Positions 31,191 to 34,853 of a stretch of 34,853 bases of DNA are shown here, in pieces. Location of the stretch: the NCBI GenBank assembly GCA_023667145.1, contig JAMPAQ010000001.1, positions 887,186 to 922,038 on the forward strand. The letters are read 5' to 3'. The DNA is from Pseudoflavonifractor sp. (GTDB lineage: Bacteria; Bacteroidota; Bacteroidia; Bacteroidales; Muribaculaceae). Position numbers and translations under genes: made by a program. The notes under the pieces are model-generated. The model saw only the letters and a program-made list of their open reading frames with translations. It was not told the origin of the DNA and did no database searches. Position 1 is the first letter of the stretch. Every line of letters starts with the position of its first letter.

Positions 31191-32168
31191 TTACACAGTC
31201 GGATGAATCAGTCGGTGAAAGGCGGTGGTCAGGTCGCGTATCATGTTTTCCATCGGGGTAATCACCGGCCTGAACTCGACGGCACGCACCGGGGCAAGCA
31301 GCCGCAGGGCATTGTGGTGGCACTTGACGGCCATGGTCGAGGGCATCGTCACCGGCTCGCCGTCAATGTGGGCGGGGCCATCGCCCGTGCGGTAGATCAC
31401 AGCCGCCGGGGCACGGAACGTGCGTATCATCGTGTTGGAATTTATAGCCCCGGTAAACAGGTCAAGCCCGACAAAGGCAGTGTCGAGCGGCGACCCGGCG
31501 TGGACGATAGTGATGTCGAGCAGCCCGTCGGTTATGGATGCCGATGGAGCTATATAGGCATTGTTGCCATATTGCGAGGCATTGCACACGGCTATGAGAA
31601 ATGCCTTCTCGGTTAGAATCTTGCCGTTGGCGCTAATCGTGTAGACCTCGGGGTGATACTTGACATACTCAAGGATGGCGCTTTTGACATACATGAGCCG
31701 TCCCCGCCGGTGCTGACGCGAGAACGTCTCGCTGACAGCCGCGTCAAAACCCACGCCAAACGTGCAGAAGAATGGCTGCTCGTTGACAGAGCCGAAGTCG
31801 GCATCGACCACATGTCGCTCCAGTATTATCCCGACAGCCTGCTCCACGTCCACGGGGATGCCGAGATGGCGCGCAAGCCCGTTGCCCGACCCGAGAGGGA
31901 TGATGCCCATCGGCATCGACGTGCCACGCAGGGCACGGGCCGTCTCATTGACGGTGCCGTCACCCCCGGCCGCTATCACCGTGTCAAAGCCTCCGGCAAC
32001 CGCCCGACCGGCAAAGGCTGTCGCGTCGCCACGTCCGGCGGTAAACTCGACCGTCACGTTCCATCCCGCCTCTGACATGCGACGCGTCAGGTAGGCGGCG
32101 ACACCCGTCTTGCCCGATGTCCCGGCAATCGGATTGATGATTATCAGCGCATGAGGTCTATCAGTCAT
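31191..32168 (-). CDS. Diacylglycerol kinase family lipid kinase
   Basis: This 325-residue protein is of the DAGK_cat/YegS type and phosphorylates a lipid such as diacylglycerol, sphingosine or a related membrane lipid. The opening LIIINPIAGTSGK is the family start. The nucleotide site is AAGGDGTVNETARAL (GGDGT at 68-72), followed by GIIPLGSGNGLARHLGIP (GSGN at 93-96), FGVGFDAAVSE and the C-terminal lid with ASITDGLLDITIVH and GPAHIDGEPV. Length is typical. No membrane helix; it should act at the inner leaflet. It is probably a single-gene unit; no neighbour explains its substrate. Confidence 0.9.
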   Translation of the reverse strand: MTDRPHALIIINPIAGTSGKTGVAAYLTRRMSEAGWNVTVEFTAGRGDATAFAGRAVAGGFDTVIAAGGDGTVNETARALRGTSMPMGIIPLGSGNGLARHLGIPVDVEQAVGIILERHVVDADFGSVNEQPFFCTFGVGFDAAVSETFSRQHRRGRLMYVKSAILEYVKYHPEVYTISANGKILTEKAFLIAVCNASQYGNNAYIAPSASITDGLLDITIVHAGSPLDTAFVGLDLFTGAINSNTMIRTFRAPAAVIYRTGDGPAHIDGEPVTMPSTMAVKCHHNALRLLAPVRAVEFRPVITPMENMIRDLTTAFHRLIHPTV

Positions 32169-32191
32169 CGGTCAGCAGTCATTTCAAGCCG

Positions 32192-32199
32192 CAAAATTA
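32192..32199 (-). promoter_or_regulatory. -7 box of the lipid kinase promoter
   Basis: The minus strand reads TAATTTTG, 24 nt upstream of the kinase ATG. A -33 TTTG at the expected spacing was not found. Confidence 0.4.
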
Positions 32200-32339
32200 A
32201 TAAAATTTCCATACATCGCCCACCTCCATCATCCTCCCCAATATCCTAAATACTCGCCCAAATCACCTATCAACCATCGTCATCAGTAAAATTGACAAGC
32301 CAATAGTCTTAAAAATATCTCAATATTTATAATTAAAAA

Positions 32340-32514
32340 GTAATTATTCAGCGAATAGTTATCCCGCAAATAACTGATTATCAATGCAGGGATGCTCCAT
32401 GGAGCATCCGATTTCCATACATAATCCCAATATAGACGAGCGAGGGTGCTACAACGCCCCCCTACAAATATTTAGTCGTCAATATGTTTAATTCGCGGAA
32501 TAATTACATTAAAA
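32340..32514 (+). repeat. Palindromic intergenic element, subtype 2 (copy E) with flanks
   Basis: The core 32386-32465 begins GCAGGGATGCTCCATGGAGC and ends in CCCCCCTAC; the right end has lost its dyad (AGGGTGCTACAACGCCCC). The spacer GATTTCCATACATAATCCC matches that of copy D at 7202 with few changes, and the flanks (TTCAGCGA left, TTTAATT right) are related. It lies in the 32169-32610 non-coding stretch between the lipid kinase and the small membrane protein; the rest of that stretch is AT-rich with nothing else recognised besides the inverted repeat at 32541-32604. Confidence 0.7.
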
Positions 32515-32540
32515 ACCAGAACCCTAATTGAAAATCGCCA

Positions 32541-32604
32541 TCATTAAAATCAAAAGTAGCCAAATTACTACCTAATTGCAATTGGCGACTTTTGATTTTA
32601 ATGA
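32541..32604. terminator. Long inverted repeat after the small membrane protein gene
   Basis: TCATTAAAATCAAAAGTAGC (from 32541) and its near-perfect complement ending at 32604 form a 23-bp stem with one mismatch around an 18-nt loop. It starts 7 nt after the stop of the minus-strand gene at 32611, where a terminator is expected, though the AT-rich stem is followed only by a short TTTT. Confidence 0.5.
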
Positions 32605-32610
32605 GAAACC

Positions 32611-32793
32611 TTATTCTTTTTTCCTTTTCTTCAATATTGATATTGCATAGGAGGCCAAAATAACAACAAACACGACAATCCAACCATTGACAATCCCGGT
32701 ACTTGGATTAAAATGGAAGACCTTGGAAATTCCCCACAGTACAAATGGACATAACAATATCAAAATGATGATTACAATATTTTTATTGCTCAT
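32611..32793 (-). CDS. Small two-helix membrane protein (60 aa)
   Basis: This predicted 60-residue protein has two hydrophobic helices (IVIIILILLCPFVLWGISKVF and GWIVVFVVILASYAISIL) separated by a short loop (HFNPSTGIVN) and a basic end KKRKKE, which suits an inner-membrane protein with both ends in the cytoplasm. The frame runs upstream to 32898, but the added part is AT-rich without a family and the internal ATG at 32793 gives a coherent protein. No family was recognised, and no clear promoter. Its AT-rich composition differs from the neighbours. A strong inverted repeat follows its stop codon. Confidence 0.5.
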   Translation of the reverse strand: MSNKNIVIIILILLCPFVLWGISKVFHFNPSTGIVNGWIVVFVVILASYAISILKKRKKE

Positions 32794-32952
32794 ATTATCA
32801 GATTTCAATATACAACGCCAATTTCTCAAACAACTATAAAGATATAGACTTGTCATGTCATCACAAACAATCCGTATGTTAAAATCGTATTTTAACATAT
32901 AATCAACACAAAAGCCTCTAAATTCGTGTCATTTTCACAGTCCCCTGGTAAT

Positions 32953-32997
32953 CAAAAAACTTTCCGCAAATCCCGGGCGGGAGCTTGCGGAAAGTTT
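32953..32997 (-). terminator. Intrinsic terminator of rng
   Basis: AAACTTTCCGCAA (32957-32969) and TTGCGGAAAGTTT (32985-32997) form a perfect 13-bp stem with a 15-nt loop. On the minus strand the stem is followed by a run of Ts (complement of the A run at 32953-32959). Confidence 0.9.
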
Positions 32998-33026
32998 ATC
33001 AATAGGGGAAATAAGTGCCGGAACGG

Positions 33027-34649
33027 CTATTCCTCCTTTACGCGGTTCTTGGCTTTAGATTTTGACTTGGACGATGACGAGTCCATATCTTTTTCTTCTT
33101 TAAGGTCAATCTCGTTACGGTTGCGGTCGAGTACACGGTATTGCAGGTAAGCCAACGACTGGTCGGGGAGCACGCGGAATTTGCGGCCAAGCTCCATGCG
33201 CCATTTGCGATAGGGCGAGAGAAGCCCTTTCTTGAGATAGGCATCGACAAAGGGGTGGACATACATCACGAAGTCCTCAACCTTGAGATCATGGAGCAGG
33301 TATTCAATCTTTTCCTTGAGCGTGTCGGTAAACAGCAGCGATGGCTGCACCTCTCCCTTGCCGAAGCATGAGGGACACGCCTCCGTGGTGACGATGTCAA
33401 GAGCGGGACGCACGCGCTGCCTGGTAATCTGCATCAGGCCAAACTTGCTCAACGGCAAGATGTTGTGGCGGGCACGGTCGTTGGCCATCACCTCGCGCAT
33501 GTGCTCATAGAGTTTCTGCCGGTGCTCGGCCTTGTTCATGTCTATGAAGTCAATCACGATGATGCCGCCCATGTCGCGCAGACGCAGCTGGCGGGCTATC
33601 TCATCGGCGGCACGCATGTTGACCTCAAGGGCGTTGCTCTCCTGGTCGGGGGCAGCCTTTGAGCGGTTGCCCGAGTTGACGTCGACCACATGGAGCGCCT
33701 CGGTATGCTCGATGATGACATACGCACCTGACTTGAACGACACCGTCTTGCCAAACGACGACTTGATCTGCTTGGTGATATTGAAACTGTCGAATATAGG
33801 CTCGGGCTTGTCGTAGAGCTTCACTATGTCGCTGCGGTCAGGAGCGATGAGGCTCACATACTTTGAGATCTGATTGTATGTCTCCTCGTCATTGACATAA
33901 ATGTTCTCAAACGACGGCGAGAACAGGTCGCGTATCACACCGAGTATGCGGCTGTCTTCCTGGAACACGAGAGCCGGGACGGTCGATTTCTGGGCCTTTG
34001 CCACGGCATCGTCCCAACACTTGACGAGCGTCTTGAGCTCATGGTTGAGCTCGGCCACGCGCTTGCCCTCGGCCGAGGTGCGCACGATCACGCCAAAGTT
34101 CTTGGGCTTTATGCTCTCTATCAGCTGACGCAGACGCAGTTTCTCTTCGGTGGTCTTTATCTTCTGTGAGATTGATATCTTGTTGCTGAAAGGTATCAGC
34201 ACGAGAAAACGGCCCGTGAACGTTATTTCGGTCGTCAGACGCGGGCCTTTGGAGGAGATGGGTTCTTTAGCAATCTGCACCATCAGCTCCTGACCGGGGG
34301 TAAGGCGGTCGGCGATGGAACCGTGCTTGTCGATGTCGGGCAACAGTTTGGCCTTTGACAACGACACGGGCTTTTTCTTGTCATCGAGCATCTGCTTCAC
34401 AAAAGCCTCGTATGATGCAAACTGGGAGCCAAGATCCAGGTAATGGAGGAAAGCGTCCTTTTCGTAACCTACGTCGACAAAGGCGGCATTGAGCCCGGGC
34501 ATCAGCTTCTTGACCTTGGCCAGGTATATGTCGCCGACGGCATAGGAGATGTCACGCGACTCCTTCTGGAGCTGCACGAGGCGCGAGTCTTCAAGCAGGG
34601 CTATGGAGACCTCCTTGGACTGCACATCTACTATGAGTTCGCTTTTCAT
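33027..34649 (-). CDS. rng: Ribonuclease E/G family endoribonuclease (RNase G)
   Basis: This 540-residue single-strand endoribonuclease is active in rRNA maturation and mRNA decay. Order of parts: an N-terminal RNase H-like strand set, an S1 domain (about 37-125: VGDIYLAKVKKLMPGLNAAFVDVGYEKDAFLHY) with an inserted segment of about 40 residues, the 5' sensor, and the DNase I-like catalytic part. Metal ligands are Asp323 in VDVNSG and Asp367 in IVIDFIDM, and the Zn-link is CPSCFGKG (Cys425, Cys428). A C-terminal domain follows, with a short Lys/Ser/Glu tail (about 515-540). It lacks the long scaffold of E. coli RNase E, so RNase G is the better name. The gene follows the tiny basic protein gene at the window edge. 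Confidence 0.94.
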   Translation of the reverse strand: MKSELIVDVQSKEVSIALLEDSRLVQLQKESRDISYAVGDIYLAKVKKLMPGLNAAFVDVGYEKDAFLHYLDLGSQFASYEAFVKQMLDDKKKPVSLSKAKLLPDIDKHGSIADRLTPGQELMVQIAKEPISSKGPRLTTEITFTGRFLVLIPFSNKISISQKIKTTEEKLRLRQLIESIKPKNFGVIVRTSAEGKRVAELNHELKTLVKCWDDAVAKAQKSTVPALVFQEDSRILGVIRDLFSPSFENIYVNDEETYNQISKYVSLIAPDRSDIVKLYDKPEPIFDSFNITKQIKSSFGKTVSFKSGAYVIIEHTEALHVVDVNSGNRSKAAPDQESNALEVNMRAADEIARQLRLRDMGGIIVIDFIDMNKAEHRQKLYEHMREVMANDRARHNILPLSKFGLMQITRQRVRPALDIVTTEACPSCFGKGEVQPSLLFTDTLKEKIEYLLHDLKVEDFVMYVHPFVDAYLKKGLLSPYRKWRMELGRKFRVLPDQSLAYLQYRVLDRNRNEIDLKEEKDMDSSSSKSKSKAKNRVKEE

Positions 34650-34680
34650 TACTGTGGATATTCAATCGGGTGTTAAAGCA

Positions 34681-34741
34681 ACAAAGAACAAACACAATGG
34701 GAAGGCCACGGGCGGGCTGCCGCATCAGGTTTGTTCTTTGT
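34681..34741 (-). promoter_or_regulatory. Long hairpin in the leader of rng
   Basis: ACAAAGAACAAAC (34681-34693) and GTTTGTTCTTTGT (34729-34741) form a perfect 13-bp stem around a GC-rich 35-nt loop. It lies between the COX24-like stop (34771) and the rng start (34649). There is no T tract after it on the minus strand, so it is more likely a processing or autoregulatory structure than a terminator. Confidence 0.5.
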
Positions 34742-34770
34742 AGGCGTTCCTGAAAGAAAGTATCGTCTAC

Positions 34771-34853
34771 TTATTTCTTCTTATGGCGATTCTTTCTCAG
34801 ACGTTTTTTGCGCTTGTGGGTAGCCATCTTGTGGCCTTTTCTTTTCTTTCCGC
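34771..34853 (-). CDS. AURKAIP1/COX24-like tiny basic protein (5' end outside window)
   Basis: On the minus strand the frame ends MATHKRKKRLRKNRHKKK and then TAA at 34771. It is open upstream to the window edge, where it reads GKKRKGHK before that Met. The full protein may start outside the window, or at the ATG at 34827 (18 aa). The KRKKRLRKNRHKKK pattern resembles the COX24/AURKAIP1 (mS38-type) domain, found in mitochondrial ribosome proteins and as very short Bacteroidetes proteins; a ribosome-associated role is the likely one. It is 122 nt upstream of rng and may share its transcript. Such genes are easily missed because of size. Confidence 0.65.
   Translation of the reverse strand, partial: GKKRKGHKMATHKRKKRLRKNRHKKK

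Overview
The window looks like a chromosomal segment of a gut Bacteroidales bacterium, most likely of the Muribaculaceae type. That placement is an inference. It rests on Bacteroidetes-style promoters (TTG/TTTG, about 20 bp, then TAnnTTTG), a PorT-PorP-GldK-L-M-N type IX secretion (T9SS) operon, a Bacteroides-type glycogen operon, a dimeric-type pyruvate:ferredoxin oxidoreductase and fairly high GC. No rRNA, tRNA, CRISPR array or transposase gene was seen.

Positions 1-3.9 kb form an accessory island rich in intergenic repeats. It holds a 52-aa protein with its own strong promoter, a 45-aa remnant resembling the N-terminus of Abi-family (Abi_2) proteins, and a compact promoter-RNA-terminator unit immediately upstream of a DUF3800 gene. 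After these come GC-rich repeats, a minisatellite, an orphan promoter and a HicB/HicA toxin-antitoxin pair. The structured RNA plus DUF3800 gene is the most interesting system in the window.

Positions 4-10.4 kb hold housekeeping and metabolic genes: mtnN-luxS (S-adenosylhomocysteine recycling and AI-2 synthesis, with a palindromic repeat between the two genes), a double META-domain lipoprotein, a YciO/Sua5-type protein, malate dehydrogenase, a thioredoxin lipoprotein and a DbpA-like RNA helicase. Positions 10.4-18.4 kb hold a possible small RNA, nifJ, a GH81 beta-1,3-glucanase with a T9SS-like C-terminal tail and an operator-like palindrome at its promoter, and an HdeD-like membrane protein.

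Positions 18.4-26.1 kb are a minus-strand T9SS operon in the order porT, porP, gldK, gldL, gldM, gldN and a cytidylate-kinase-like gene. The GH81 enzyme next door is a plausible cargo. Positions 26.2-31.1 kb are a minus-strand glycogen operon: debranching enzyme, GT4 glycogen-synthase-like enzyme and a GH57 enzyme with an unusual basic tail. Positions 31.2-34.85 kb hold a lipid kinase, a repeat element, a small membrane protein, RNase G and, cut by the window edge, a tiny basic COX24/AURKAIP1-like protein.

Palindromic repeat elements of two related subtypes are scattered through intergenic DNA at 251-325, 2636-2737, 4586-4658, 7178-7257 and 32386-32465.
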